DNA of 64,000 bases, from positions 1 to 64,000 of the forward strand of contig CAVPFW010000011.1 in assembly GCA_963703855.1 (NCBI GenBank). The letters are read 5' to 3'. The DNA is from AP-15 sp963703855 (lineage in GTDB: Bacteria; Pseudomonadota; Alphaproteobacteria; ATCC43930; CGMCC-115725). The notes under the pieces were generated by a model. It searched no databases. It was not told the origin of the DNA and was given only the letters and a program-made list of their open reading frames with translations. Position numbers and translations under genes: made by a program. Shown piece after piece: positions 29,217-38,523 of this stretch; the stretch's first letter is position 1, and each line of letters begins with the position of its first letter.

Positions 29217-31209
29217 TCACCCGTGCACTCGATCCGGCAAGGCCGGGGCGCTCTCGATCAGCAACGGACCGTCGCCGAGGCGCGTCGCCCGCCATCCGGC
29301 GGGATCGCCCATTGCTGCGGCGGGGGCGCGTCCGGACAACGACATCCAGCGGTCCCGATCCCACGAGGTGACGGCAACCTCCAGGTGCAGCGATGTCCCC
29401 GCAACCGGCGGCGTCATCCCCAGCGCCGACCATGGGATGCGCGCTTCGGCGGTGATGCGCGGCTGGTCCGCGCCGAAATAGACCGTTTGCGCGCCGGCGA
29501 TCGGGGTGCACCCTTCCGTTATCGCCCGCAGCGCCGCGCCGGCGCAGAGCTCGGCGGCCATCTCCGGATAATCGTGGATCTTGGTGCGCGGCGGGATAAA
29601 GAACAGGGTGAAGCGCCGCGCCCCGTCACCGAGATCGACGCCGAGCTCCACCCGGTAGGCGTCGACCAGCGGAAACGCACCGTCGTAGGCCAAGAGGTCG
29701 ATGTCGAAGTAATCCTGGCCGATCGTCGCCAATTGCAATCCGCGCTCGCTCCATGACAGATAGGCCTCGCCGAACTCGACTGCTCCCGGCGAAGCGATCA
29801 GCCGCGGCAGCAGGCTCGCCGGCTTCGGCCAGTCCGACAGCGAATGGTTGCGCAGCGCGATCTCGGCGTGCGGCACCACAAACTCCCGCGCCGCCGGCGA
29901 GAGCGCCGTCGCTTCCTCATGGATCTCGAACGCTCGCCGGTTGGCGACCGTCAGCGCCGCGGTCAGCCGCCGATAGGGCTGGTCGTTGATGTCGACGAGG
30001 CCAAAGTCGTAATCCTCGCCATCGTCGCGCCCGCCCTTTGGATGATCGTAGTATTGGAACCAGTGGGCGCCGACGATCTCCGGGATCGCGGCAAGGTTCT
30101 CGGTCGCCGCCGCGGCCCCCCGAGCGCGCTCGGCCTGGGTATCGACCGTCATCAGATGGCCGTTGTTCAGGTTGCCGGTGCGGTTCTGGCGGGCGGCGAA
30201 AAACCATTCGGAGATCAGCACCGGCTTGCCGCCCGATAATTTCCGCAGCCCATCGAAATAGTAGTCGGCGATCCACCCGTCGCCGCTGTCGACATTGTAG
30301 TTGGTCGCGATCGCGTCGACATAAGGGGCCATCGCCCGCACCGCCGCCGGGTCGTAATAGATCGGCAGCCGGTCGCCAAAATAGAGGGCGTTTGGATCGG
30401 CTGCATGGATCGCCCGCGCCGCCACCGCGTAATAATGGCGGGCGACGATCCCGGTCCATTCGCGCACCGCATGGATACCGGCGCCGCCGGGCCGCATCCG
30501 CGTCATTCCGGTGCCGGCGAGCAATGCCGCCCACGAATCGACGCCAGTCGGCGGCAGAAAATCGGCGGTGAAGCGTGCCCAATCGCCGGCGTAGTGCCGG
30601 CGCAAGATATCGACCCAGTGCTGTTTGGTCGCCGAGTTCCGCCGGCTTCATCGAGTAGAAGACGAACAGCGCTCCGGCCCACCAGCCGACCTCGTTGTCC
30701 GAGAAATAGCCGATCCGGTAGGGCGTATCGCGATAGGGAGCGACGAGCTCGCGGGCGAGCGCCGTCATCCGGGTCTCGGTCTCGGGGGCGAACGGATCGA
30801 ACCAATGAAAGCGCGCGCGGCGCCCGAGCTCGAGATTGACGATGGTCGGCAGGCGCAAGGTCTGCGGCGGCAACGCCCAGCCGCCGGCGCTGTTGAACCC
30901 CCATATGGCGAGCCGGCGGCGGGTCGCCGCGACCCATTGCGCCCGGGTCGGGGCAAACGCCGTCCAGCTGTACCAAACCTTTCCGTCCTTGTCGCGGTCG
31001 GAATAGCCGCCGTCCAGGGCGTTGACGCCGAAGCTCAGAAAGCGTTGGCCGCAGGGCGTCACCAGCCAGGAGGCGCCGTTTTCGGTCGTCAGCGACCACT
31101 GCGTCGACGTTGCATCCGCGAGATCGGTGCAGGCCAAAAGACGGCCGAACGGCAGCGCCGCAATGACGGCGGCGAGTGCCACCGCCCGCCCGCGGCTGTG
31201 CAACTGCAT
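29217..31209 (-). CDS. exported glycoside hydrolase, clan GH-A, agarase-like (single-base frameshift)
   Basis: About 663 residues after correction. Start ATG 31209 has GGGGTGGGG upstream and begins a signal peptide (AVALAAVIAALPFGRLLAC). The TIM-barrel part has SFGVNALDGGYSDRDKDG, the acid/base-type YFSDNEVGWW and the likely nucleophile in KPVLISEWFFAARQ, the arrangement of agarase-like GH-A enzymes. A beta-sandwich-like C-terminal region follows (SDWPKPASLLPRLIASPGAV onward). The frame breaks near 30620 between KPAELGD and KQHWVDILRRHYAGDW; one missing base explains it. The substrate is unknown, probably a beta-linked polysaccharide or oligosaccharide outside the inner membrane. It lies 54 bp downstream of tldD. 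Confidence 0.7.
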
Positions 31210-31263
31210 GATCCCCACCCCCCAGAGACTGCCGTCGGGGCCGCCGTCGCCCGGCGGCAAGCC

Positions 31264-32697
31264 TCAGGCGCTGGTGCCGCCGACCGTCAGCCCGTCCATC
31301 CGCAAGGTCGGCTGCCCGACGCCGACCGGGACGCTCTGCCCGTCCTTGCCGCAGGTGCCGATGCCGTGGTCGAGGCCGAGATCGTTGCCGATCATCGCGA
31401 CCTTGGTCAGGGCGTCGGGGCCGTTGCCGATCAGGGTGGCGCCCTTGACCGCCGGGCCGACCTTGCCGTTCTCGATCAAATAGGCTTCGGAAGCCGAAAA
31501 CACGAACTTGCCCGAGGTTATGTCGACCTGGCCGCCGCCGAAATTGACCGCATAGAGCCCGCGCCCGACCGAGCCGATGATCTCCTGCGGGTCCTGAGTG
31601 CCGGCCAGCATGTAGGTGTTGGTCATCCGCGGCATCGGCGCATGGCCAAAGCTCTGGCGCCGGCCGTTCCCGGTCGGTGCGGCGCCGAGCAGGCGGGCGT
31701 TCATCCGGTCCTGCATATAGCCCTTGAGGATGCCGTCCTCGATCAGCACGGTGCAGTTGGTCGGCGTTCCTTCATCGTCGACGGTCAGCGAGCCGCGCCG
31801 GTCGGGCAGGGTCCCGTCGTCGACCACCGTCACCCCCCTGGTGGCGACGCGCTGGCCGATCATCCCGGAAAAGGCCGAGGTCTTCTTGCGATTGAAGTCG
31901 CCTTCGAGCCCGTGCCCGATCGCCTCGTGCAGCATGACCCCGGGCCAGCCCGGCCCGAGCACGACGGTCATCTCGCCGGCCGGCGCCGGCACCGCGCCGA
32001 GATTGACCAATGCCTGGCGCAATGCCTCGTCGACCTGCTCCTTCCAGTGGGCGGGATCGAGATAGCGCTCGTAGGCGAGCCGCCCACCGGCGCCCGACGA
32101 CCCGGTCTCCATATGGTCGCCCTCGCCGACGACGACGGCGACGCCCAAGCGCACCAGCGGGCGGATGTCGGCGACCCGGCGGCCGTCGGCACGGATGATC
32201 TGCACCGCCTGCCACACGCCGCTCAGGGAGGCCATGACCTGGCGGACCCGCGGATCCCGGCCGCGGGCATAGGCGTCGATTTCGGCGAGGAGCCGGGTCT
32301 TGGCGCCGAGATCCACGAGGCCGAGCGGGTTCACGTCGGTATAGAGGCTGCGGTTGGTGCCCGGAGGCGGGCCGGCCATCTCTCCGGAATAGCCGCTCGC
32401 CACTGCCCGCACCGTCGCCGCGGCGCGGCGGATCGCCGCCTCGGAGAGGTCGGAGGCGTGGGCGTAGCCGGCCGCCTCGCCGGCCACCGCGCGCAAGCCG
32501 AACCCTTGGGTGGTGTCGAAGCTGGCGCTTTTGATCCGGCCGTCGTCGAGCGCCAGGCTCTCGGACTGGCTGTATTCGAGATAGAGCTCGCCGTCGTCCA
32601 TCCCAGCCAGCGCCTGGGCGACGATCGCCTCGACCCGGCCGGGGTCCATGCCGGTGCGGTCGAAGAACAAGTCGTTGGTAATGGCGAGATCGGTCAT
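31264..32697 (-). CDS. tldD: metalloprotease TldD
   Basis: The 477-residue protein starts at ATG 32697 with AAAGGAGC upstream. Motifs: ELYLEYSQSESLALDDGRIK near the N-terminus, the zinc HExxxH variant in MLHEAIGHGLEGDF near residue 255, GCT-type strand NCTVLIEDGILKGYMQ, and the C-terminal GTCGKDGQSVPVGVGQPTLR. This is the catalytic TldD partner of the TldD/TldE (PmbA) heterodimer, which trims unfolded peptides and processes some ribosomal peptides. TldE is not in the window. Confidence 0.95.
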   Translation of the reverse strand: MTDLAITNDLFFDRTGMDPGRVEAIVAQALAGMDDGELYLEYSQSESLALDDGRIKSASFDTTQGFGLRAVAGEAAGYAHASDLSEAAIRRAAATVRAVASGYSGEMAGPPPGTNRSLYTDVNPLGLVDLGAKTRLLAEIDAYARGRDPRVRQVMASLSGVWQAVQIIRADGRRVADIRPLVRLGVAVVVGEGDHMETGSSGAGGRLAYERYLDPAHWKEQVDEALRQALVNLGAVPAPAGEMTVVLGPGWPGVMLHEAIGHGLEGDFNRKKTSAFSGMIGQRVATRGVTVVDDGTLPDRRGSLTVDDEGTPTNCTVLIEDGILKGYMQDRMNARLLGAAPTGNGRRQSFGHAPMPRMTNTYMLAGTQDPQEIIGSVGRGLYAVNFGGGQVDITSGKFVFSASEAYLIENGKVGPAVKGATLIGNGPDALTKVAMIGNDLGLDHGIGTCGKDGQSVPVGVGQPTLRMDGLTVGGTSA

Positions 32698-33022
32698 TCG
32701 CTGCTCCTTTGGTGCTGCCCTCAATATGGTCGCCGACGACCGCGAGCGGAAGTCGCGAATGCCGCCCGCCGCGGTCCCCGGAACGGGGCCGGCAGGCGGC
32801 TGCGGCGGCTTGCCGCAACGGGTTGGGCCGGTTGTGGCGCACGCCGGCGATGGTGTAGGCTCGCCGTCACTTCGCCGCACGGCCGCAGTTGCAGGGCCTC
32901 TGGTGCTTTGGCCTGCGACGCGAGGCGTAACGGCGCCGCTCGGATCGTCCTTTGCGGAACGCCGCTGCGGCTGGTCGGCGGCCCGGCCGATCGGGTGATG
33001 GCACGGATAAGGCGGCAAGGGC
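32698..33022. other. divergent intergenic region between tldD and the oxidase cluster
   Basis: 325 bp with no gene. It must contain the promoters for tldD (reverse) and the coxB operon (forward). I see no clear consensus boxes. Confidence 0.4.
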
Positions 33023-33904
33023 ATGGCGCGGGTAACGCGATTGCTGACGAAAAAGCAGGCGGCGCGGGTGTTGATCGTGGTGGCGCTCGCGGTCATCGCT
33101 GGCGGCGCGCTCGCAGCCGTCGCCTGGGCGGCGCAGCCGCAGCCCTGGGAAATGGGCATGCAGCCTCCGGCAACCCCGGTAACGGACCGGTTGAACGCGT
33201 TCCACAACGAGCTTTTGGCGATCATCTTTCTGATCGCCGCCTTCGTCATGGCCCTGCTGCTCTATGTGATCGTGCGTTTCAACCATCGGCGCCACCCGGT
33301 TCCGACCCGGACCTCGCACAACGCCGTGATCGAGATGCTGTGGACCATCGTTCCGGTGCTGATCCTGGTGATCATCGCGATCCCATCCTTCAAGCTGATG
33401 TATTATATGGACCGGGTCCCGAATCCCGACATGACGATCAAGGTCACCGGCCACCAATGGTATTGGTCCTATGAGTATCCCGACCAGAAGGGACTGGCTT
33501 TCGACAGCAACATCATTCAGCAAGCCAATCTGAAGCAGGGGGAAAAGCGGCTGCTCGACGTCGACAACCCGCTCGTGGTGCCGATCCGCACCAACATCCG
33601 CGTGCTGGTGACGAGCACCGACGTGATCCACAGCTGGTTCATACCGTCCTTCGGCGTCCAGGAATACGCGATCATCGGCCGGCTCAACGAGAGCTGGTTC
33701 AATGTCGAGCGCGAAGGCACTTATTACGGCGAATGCAACCAGATCTGCGGCGTCAACCACGCCTTTATGCCGATCAAGATCGTTGCGCTGTCGAAGGATG
33801 CATTTCAGCGCTGGCTGGTCGACGCCAAGCAAAAGTTTGCACATGATCAAACGGGTCGGGGCGCGGTGCGCGTCGCCGCCCTGCCGGCGCCCGCCGGCAA
33901 TTGA
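33023..33904 (+). CDS. coxB: cytochrome c oxidase subunit II
   Basis: The 293-residue protein has an N-terminal signal/anchor (VVALAVIAGGALAAVAWAA), two transmembrane hairpin segments (LAIIFLIAAFVMALLLYVIV and VPVLILVIIAIPSF) and a periplasmic cupredoxin domain. CuA ligands are visible: His in DVIHSWFIPSFG, and Glu/Cys/Cys/His/Met in GECNQICGVNHAFMP. The aromatic electron-entry segment GHQWYWSYEYPD is present. No fused cytochrome c domain. It leads the cluster coxB-coxA-ctaB-coxF-ctaG-coxC-DUF983-surf1 and is 16 bp upstream of coxA. Confidence 0.96.
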   Translation: MARVTRLLTKKQAARVLIVVALAVIAGGALAAVAWAAQPQPWEMGMQPPATPVTDRLNAFHNELLAIIFLIAAFVMALLLYVIVRFNHRRHPVPTRTSHNAVIEMLWTIVPVLILVIIAIPSFKLMYYMDRVPNPDMTIKVTGHQWYWSYEYPDQKGLAFDSNIIQQANLKQGEKRLLDVDNPLVVPIRTNIRVLVTSTDVIHSWFIPSFGVQEYAIIGRLNESWFNVEREGTYYGECNQICGVNHAFMPIKIVALSKDAFQRWLVDAKQKFAHDQTGRGAVRVAALPAPAGN

Positions 33905-33920
33905 GAGCGAGAGGGTTGCT

Positions 33921-35540
33921 ATGACTTACGAGCGGGATGCGCACGCGGTCGCAGGGCATGGCTACGGCGCTCATGATCACGAGGGCCACCATCCGGGGTT
34001 CTTTACCCGCTGGCTGTTTTCGACCAACCATAAGGATATCGGCACCCTCTATCTGATCTTCGCCGTCGTCGCCGGGGTCGTCGGCGGCACCTTGTCGGTG
34101 ATGATGCGCATCCAGCTGATGCATCCCGACAATCATTTCATCGCGGACCATCAGGTCTACAACGTCATCATCACCGCGCACGGGCTGATCATGATCTTCT
34201 TCACGGTCATGCCGGCGATGATCGGCGGCTTCGGCAACTGGATGGTGCCGCTGATGATCGGCTCGCCCGACATGGCCTTTCCGCGCATGAACAACATCAG
34301 CTTCTGGCTGCTGGTGCCGTCCTTTGCGCTGCTGATCGGGTCGACCATGGTCGGCGAGGGTGCCGGGGTGGGGTGGACGCTCTACCCGCCGCTGTCGGGT
34401 CCGGTCGGGTCGCCCGGGCCGGCGATGGACATGCTGATCTTCTCGATTCACTTGGCCGGCGCCTCGTCGATCATGGGGGCGATCAACTTCATCACCACGA
34501 TCTTCAACATGCGCGCGCCGGGCATGACCCTGCACAAGATGCCGCTGTTCGTGTGGTCGATCCTGGTCACCGCCTTCCTGCTGCTGCTGTCCTTGCCGGT
34601 GCTCGCCGGGGCGATCACGATGCTCTTGACCGACCGCAATTTCGGCACCAGCTTTTTCGATCCGGCCGGCGGCGGCGACCCGCTCCTGTTCCTGAACCTG
34701 TTCTGGTTCTTCGGCCATCCCGAGGTCTACATCCTGATCCTGCCGGGCTTCGGCATGGTCAGCCAAGTGGTCTCGACCTTTTCGAAAAAGCCGATCTTTG
34801 GCTATCTCGGCATGGTCTATGCGATGGTCGCGATCGGCGTGGTCGGTTTTGTGGTGTGGGCGCATCACATGTTCACGACCGGCATCTCGATTGACACCCG
34901 CGCCTATTTCACCGCGGCGACGATGGTCATCGCCGTGCCCACCGGGGTCAAGATCTTCTCGTGGATCGCGACGATGTGGGGCGGGTCCATCGAGTTCAAG
35001 ACGCCCATGCTGTGGGCGATGGGCTTCATCTTTCTGTTCACGATCGGCGGCGTCACCGGGGTCGTTCTCGCCAATGCGGGCGTCGATTTCGCGTTGCACA
35101 ACACCTATTACGTCGTCGCCCATTTCCATTACGTGCTGTCGCTCGGCGCGGTGTTTTCGATCTTTGCCGGCTTCTATTATTGGATCGGCAAGATGTCGGG
35201 TCGGCAATATAACGAGACCTTGGGCAAGATCCACTTCTGGACCACCTTCATCGGCGTCAACCTGACCTTTTTCCCGATGCACTTTCTCGGGCTCGCCGGC
35301 ATGCCGCGGCGCATCGCGGACTACCCCGACGCCTTTGCCGGCTGGAATTTTGTCGCATCGATCGGCTCCTACATTTCCTATGCGTCGACCCTGCTGTTTG
35401 TCTTCATCGTCCTGCAGACCCTGCTCGCCGGGCGCCGGGTTGGAGCCAATTACTGGGGCGAGGGGGCGACGACGCTCGAATGGAAGCTGTCCTCGCCGCC
35501 GCCGTTCCACAGCTACGACGAGCTGCCGGTCGTTGTGTAG
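33921..35540 (+). CDS. coxA: cytochrome c oxidase subunit I
   Basis: The 539-residue polytopic protein starts at ATG 33921 after GAGAGGG. It carries the heme-copper core: ITAHGLIMIFFTVMPAMIGG with the low-spin heme His, WFFGHPEVYILILPGFG with the Cu-B His/Tyr-linked motif and the proton-channel Glu, WAHHMFTTG with two Cu-B His, and HNTYYVVAHFHYVLS with both heme ligands. These make it an A-type (mitochondrial-like) oxidase. D- and K-channel regions are in the expected places. Inner membrane; reduces oxygen to water with proton pumping. Confidence 0.97.
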   Translation: MTYERDAHAVAGHGYGAHDHEGHHPGFFTRWLFSTNHKDIGTLYLIFAVVAGVVGGTLSVMMRIQLMHPDNHFIADHQVYNVIITAHGLIMIFFTVMPAMIGGFGNWMVPLMIGSPDMAFPRMNNISFWLLVPSFALLIGSTMVGEGAGVGWTLYPPLSGPVGSPGPAMDMLIFSIHLAGASSIMGAINFITTIFNMRAPGMTLHKMPLFVWSILVTAFLLLLSLPVLAGAITMLLTDRNFGTSFFDPAGGGDPLLFLNLFWFFGHPEVYILILPGFGMVSQVVSTFSKKPIFGYLGMVYAMVAIGVVGFVVWAHHMFTTGISIDTRAYFTAATMVIAVPTGVKIFSWIATMWGGSIEFKTPMLWAMGFIFLFTIGGVTGVVLANAGVDFALHNTYYVVAHFHYVLSLGAVFSIFAGFYYWIGKMSGRQYNETLGKIHFWTTFIGVNLTFFPMHFLGLAGMPRRIADYPDAFAGWNFVASIGSYISYASTLLFVFIVLQTLLAGRRVGANYWGEGATTLEWKLSSPPPFHSYDELPVVV

Positions 35541-35555
35541 GGAGCGCTCGTCTTC

Positions 35556-36491
35556 GTGACCGAATTGTCCGAGACCGCGCCGGATGCCGCGCTGCGTCTG
35601 ACGGCGGCGCCGACCGCGGGGGTCGGCGACTACATCGCGATCCTGAAGCCTCGGGTCATGTCCTTGGTGGTGTTTACCGGGCTGGTCGGACTCGCCGCAG
35701 CGCCGGGGCATCTGCACCCGGTTCTCGCCGCGGTCGCGGTGCTGTGCATCGCCGTCGGCGCCGGCGCCGCCGGTGCGATCAACATGTGGTATGACCGTGA
35801 CATCGACGCGATCATGCGCCGTACCGCCGCTCGGCCATTGCCGTCGGGCCGGATGATGCCCGGCGAGGCGCTCGGCTTCGGCGTCGTGCTGGCGGTCGGC
35901 GCGGTGCTGACGATGGCCTTGGCGGTCAATTGGGCCGCGGCCGGATTGCTGGCGCTGACGATCGTCTTTTATATCTTCGTCTATACGATCTGGCTCAAGC
36001 GGCGCACCCCGCAGAACATCGTGATCGGCGGGGCGGCCGGCGCCTTTCCGCCGCTGATCGGCTGGGCGGCGGTCACCGGCGATATCGGCTGGGGCGCGGT
36101 CGCGCTGTTCGCGATCATCTTTTTCTGGACCCCGCCGCATTTCTGGGCGCTCTCGCTCTATAGCGCCGATGATTACGCCAGGGCCGGCGTGCCGATGCTG
36201 CCGGTGGTCGCCGGCCCGCGCGAAACCAAGCGCCAGATGCTGCTCTATACCCTGATGCTGTGGCCGGTCAGCATCGCTCCTTGGGCCCTCGGTGTCGCCG
36301 GTGCGTGCTACGGCGCCTCGGCGCTGGTGTTGAGCGCGCTCTTTACCGGCTCAGCCATCCGGGTGTACCGCGACCAAGGCGAGCGCAGCGCCCGGCTGAT
36401 GTTCGGCTTTTCGCTGCTCTACCTGCTGCTGATCTTCAGCCTGCTGCTGGTCGACCGCACCGCGGCAGCGCCGGCCGGAGCATGGCGGTGA
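35556..36491 (+). CDS. ctaB: protoheme IX farnesyltransferase (heme O synthase)
   Basis: The 311-residue protein begins at a GTG 15 bp after coxA. The prenyl-diphosphate-binding motif is NMWYDRDIDAIMRRT near residue 78, and the second Asp-rich region is FWTPPHFWALSLYSADDYARAG. About eight membrane segments follow, as in UbiA-type prenyltransferases. It adds the farnesyl tail to heme B for the oxidase. Its stop overlaps the next small gene. Confidence 0.95.
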   Translation: MTELSETAPDAALRLTAAPTAGVGDYIAILKPRVMSLVVFTGLVGLAAAPGHLHPVLAAVAVLCIAVGAGAAGAINMWYDRDIDAIMRRTAARPLPSGRMMPGEALGFGVVLAVGAVLTMALAVNWAAAGLLALTIVFYIFVYTIWLKRRTPQNIVIGGAAGAFPPLIGWAAVTGDIGWGAVALFAIIFFWTPPHFWALSLYSADDYARAGVPMLPVVAGPRETKRQMLLYTLMLWPVSIAPWALGVAGACYGASALVLSALFTGSAIRVYRDQGERSARLMFGFSLLYLLLIFSLLLVDRTAAAPAGAWR

Positions 36492-36622
36492 CCGCGATGG
36501 ACGACGACGCGGAACAGGCGCGCGGGCGGGCGATCCGCGCGCGCAACCGCGCCCTCCTCGCCGTGCTGGTGGCGCTCGTCGCGCTGTTCTACGCCATTAC
36601 CCTCGTGCGGATCGGGGGTTAG
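36482..36622 (+). CDS. CoxF-like small membrane protein
   Basis: A 46-residue single-pass protein (charged N-terminus DDDAEQARGRAIRARNRA, then the hydrophobic LLAVLVALVALFYAITLV). It overlaps the end of ctaB by ten bases and ends two bases before ctaG, the position occupied by coxF in alphaproteobacterial oxidase clusters. Role in oxidase biogenesis is inferred from position only. Confidence 0.75.
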   Translation: MAVTAMDDDAEQARGRAIRARNRALLAVLVALVALFYAITLVRIGG

Positions 36623-36624
36623 CC

Positions 36625-37230
36625 GTGGCCGAGGCGCGCCCATCGCCGTGGCAACGCAAAGGCGCGGTCGTCCTGATCCTGCTTTCGGTTGTCGCCGGCA
36701 TGACCGGGCTGACCTTTGCGTCAGTGCCGCTCTACCGGATCTTCTGCGGCGCCACCGGGTTGAACGGCACAACCCAGCGCGCGGCGGCGGCCCCCGACTT
36801 GGCGTCGCGCGGGCTCGTCACGGTCAGCTTCGTCGCGCAGACGGCGCCCGGCCTCGATTGGGAATTCCGCCCGCTGACGCGCCGGGTTACGGTTCACCCG
36901 GGAGCCCAAACCCAGGTCTTCTTTCGCGCCGTCAACCACAGCGCGGTGCCGGTGACCGCGCGCGCGGTCTATAACGTCACGCCCAACAAGATCGGGATCT
37001 ATTTCGACAAACTGCAATGCTTCTGCTTCAGCAATCAGACCTTGGGACCCGGCGAAAGCGTCGATATGGGCGTGGTGTTCTTTGTCGATCCGGATTTGCT
37101 GACCGATCCCGACACCAGCGAGGTGCGCGCGATCACCTTGTCCTACACGATGTTCCGGGCGGCACACGCGACGGCCCCCACCGCCCAAGCCGCGCCAGCC
37201 CGGCCGATCCCGGCGCGTTCCGTGAATTGA
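36625..37230 (+). CDS. ctaG: cytochrome c oxidase assembly protein CtaG (Cox11 family)
   Basis: The 201-residue protein (GTG start) has one N-terminal membrane anchor (VVLILLSVVAGMTGLTFASV) and a periplasmic immunoglobulin-like domain. The copper-binding Cys pair is in FDKLQCFCFSNQTL, the hallmark of Cox11. PLYRIFCGATG near the anchor is also conserved. It delivers copper to the Cu-B site of subunit I. The last 20 residues are Ala/Pro-rich. Confidence 0.95.
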   Translation: MAEARPSPWQRKGAVVLILLSVVAGMTGLTFASVPLYRIFCGATGLNGTTQRAAAAPDLASRGLVTVSFVAQTAPGLDWEFRPLTRRVTVHPGAQTQVFFRAVNHSAVPVTARAVYNVTPNKIGIYFDKLQCFCFSNQTLGPGESVDMGVVFFVDPDLLTDPDTSEVRAITLSYTMFRAAHATAPTAQAAPARPIPARSVN

Positions 37231-37249
37231 CCCATCGAGGCCTCGACAT

Positions 37250-38086
37250 ATGAGCGAGACGCACGCGGCGCACGCCGCACATGCAGCACCAAAGCACCCC
37301 TATCACCTGGTCGATCCCAGCCCGTGGCCGATCCTCGGCGCCATCGCCGCCGGCCTCCTGTTCGGCGGCGCGGTCCTCTATATGCACGGCCATGGCTGGA
37401 CCTTGATGATCATCGGCGTTCTGTGCGTGCTGGCGATCATGGCCGTGTGGTGGCACGACGTAATCCGCGAAGCGACGTTCCAGGGCTACCACACCCCGAT
37501 CGTGCAGCTCGGCATGCGCTATGGCATGGCGCTGTTCATCGCTTCCGAGGTGATGTTCTTCGTCGCCTTCTTCTGGGCGTTCTTTGCCTCGAGCCTGTTT
37601 CCGGTCGGCGGGGTGTGGCCTCCCAAGACCATCCATCCCTTCGATCCGTTCGAGTTCCCGTTTCTCAACACGTTGATCCTGCTGCTGTCGGGCACGACGG
37701 TGACCTGGGCGCACCATTCGCTCCTCGAAAGCGACCGCAACGGCATGCTGCGCGGGCTGGCGGTGACTGTCTTTCTCGGCCTGTGCTTCACCTCGGTCCA
37801 GGCCTACGAATACAGCCATGCCGCGTTTCACTTTACCGGCGGCATCTACCCGTCGACCTTTTTCATGGCGACCGGGTTTCACGGCTTTCACGTCATCATC
37901 GGCACGACCTTTCTGATCGTCTGCCTGGGTCGGGCGTGGCTCGGGCATTTCCGGCCCGACCATCATTTCGGGTTCGAGGCGGCGGCGTGGTACTGGCATT
38001 TCGTCGACGTCGTCTGGCTGTTTCTGTTCGTCTGCATCTATTGGTGGGGCGGCGGCAGCGCTGCCGAGGCCGGGGCGGCCGGCTGA
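37250..38086 (+). CDS. coxC: cytochrome c oxidase subunit III
   Basis: The 278-residue protein has seven membrane segments. Recognisable blocks are HPYHLVDPSPWPI near the start, RYGMALFIASEVMFFVAFFW in helix III, TVTWAHHSLL, EYSHAAFHFTGGIYPSTFFM and the C-terminal AAWYWHFVDVVWLFLFVCIY. An N-terminal His/Ala-rich stretch precedes the conserved part. Stabilises the oxidase core in the inner membrane. Confidence 0.96.
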   Translation: MSETHAAHAAHAAPKHPYHLVDPSPWPILGAIAAGLLFGGAVLYMHGHGWTLMIIGVLCVLAIMAVWWHDVIREATFQGYHTPIVQLGMRYGMALFIASEVMFFVAFFWAFFASSLFPVGGVWPPKTIHPFDPFEFPFLNTLILLLSGTTVTWAHHSLLESDRNGMLRGLAVTVFLGLCFTSVQAYEYSHAAFHFTGGIYPSTFFMATGFHGFHVIIGTTFLIVCLGRAWLGHFRPDHHFGFEAAAWYWHFVDVVWLFLFVCIYWWGGGSAAEAGAAG

Positions 38087-38103
38087 ACGCGGCTGCAGCG
38101 CGA

Positions 38104-38508
38104 TTGATCGCGGACAGCGGTCAGGGCGACGACGGGTTCCCCGCGGTCTCCGTGGCGCGCGCGGCGGTGGGTTGCCGCTGCCCGCGCTGCGGCGACGGGC
38201 GGTTGTTCTGCGGTCTGCTGCAGGTGCGCGCCGCCTGCGAGGTCTGCGGCCTAGACTTGTCGGCGCAGGATGCCGGCGACGGCCCGGCGGTGTTCGTGAT
38301 CCTGCTTCTGGGGTTCATCGTCGTCGGCTTGGCGGCGCTGGTGGAGATAAACTTTTCCCCGCCGATCTGGGTTCATCTCGCATTGTGGACGCCGCTGATC
38401 TGCGGCGGGGCGGTAGCGATGCTGCGCCCGTTCAAGGCGGGGCTGATCGCGCTGCAGTACCGCCATCATCGGCTCGGCGCGTCCCCGCCCCTTGACCCGC
38501 ATCCCTGA
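38104..38508 (+). CDS. DUF983 domain protein
   Basis: A protein of up to 134 residues. The family zinc-finger-like start is CRCPRCGDGRLFCGLLQVRA followed by CEVCGLDLS; two membrane segments follow (VFVILLLGFIVVGLAALVEI and a second around WVHLALWTPLICGGAVAML). The start is uncertain: TTG 38104 gives a 25-residue lead, GTG 38152 a shorter one; no strong ribosome site decides. DUF983 genes habitually sit between coxC and surf1 in alphaproteobacteria and are thought to help oxidase biogenesis. Confidence 0.8.
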   Translation: MIADSGQGDDGFPAVSVARAAVGCRCPRCGDGRLFCGLLQVRAACEVCGLDLSAQDAGDGPAVFVILLLGFIVVGLAALVEINFSPPIWVHLALWTPLICGGAVAMLRPFKAGLIALQYRHHRLGASPPLDPHP

Positions 38509-38523
38509 ACAGGCTCGCCCGAA

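Noticed and set aside
30625..33474. Long forward open frame (949 codons) opposite the GH enzyme and tldD
   Set aside because: Shadow of two well-supported reverse-strand genes; no domain recognised.
33774..36140. Long reverse-strand open frame (788 codons) opposite coxA and ctaB
   Set aside because: Antisense shadow of highly conserved oxidase genes; the product is His/Arg/Asp-rich with no fold.
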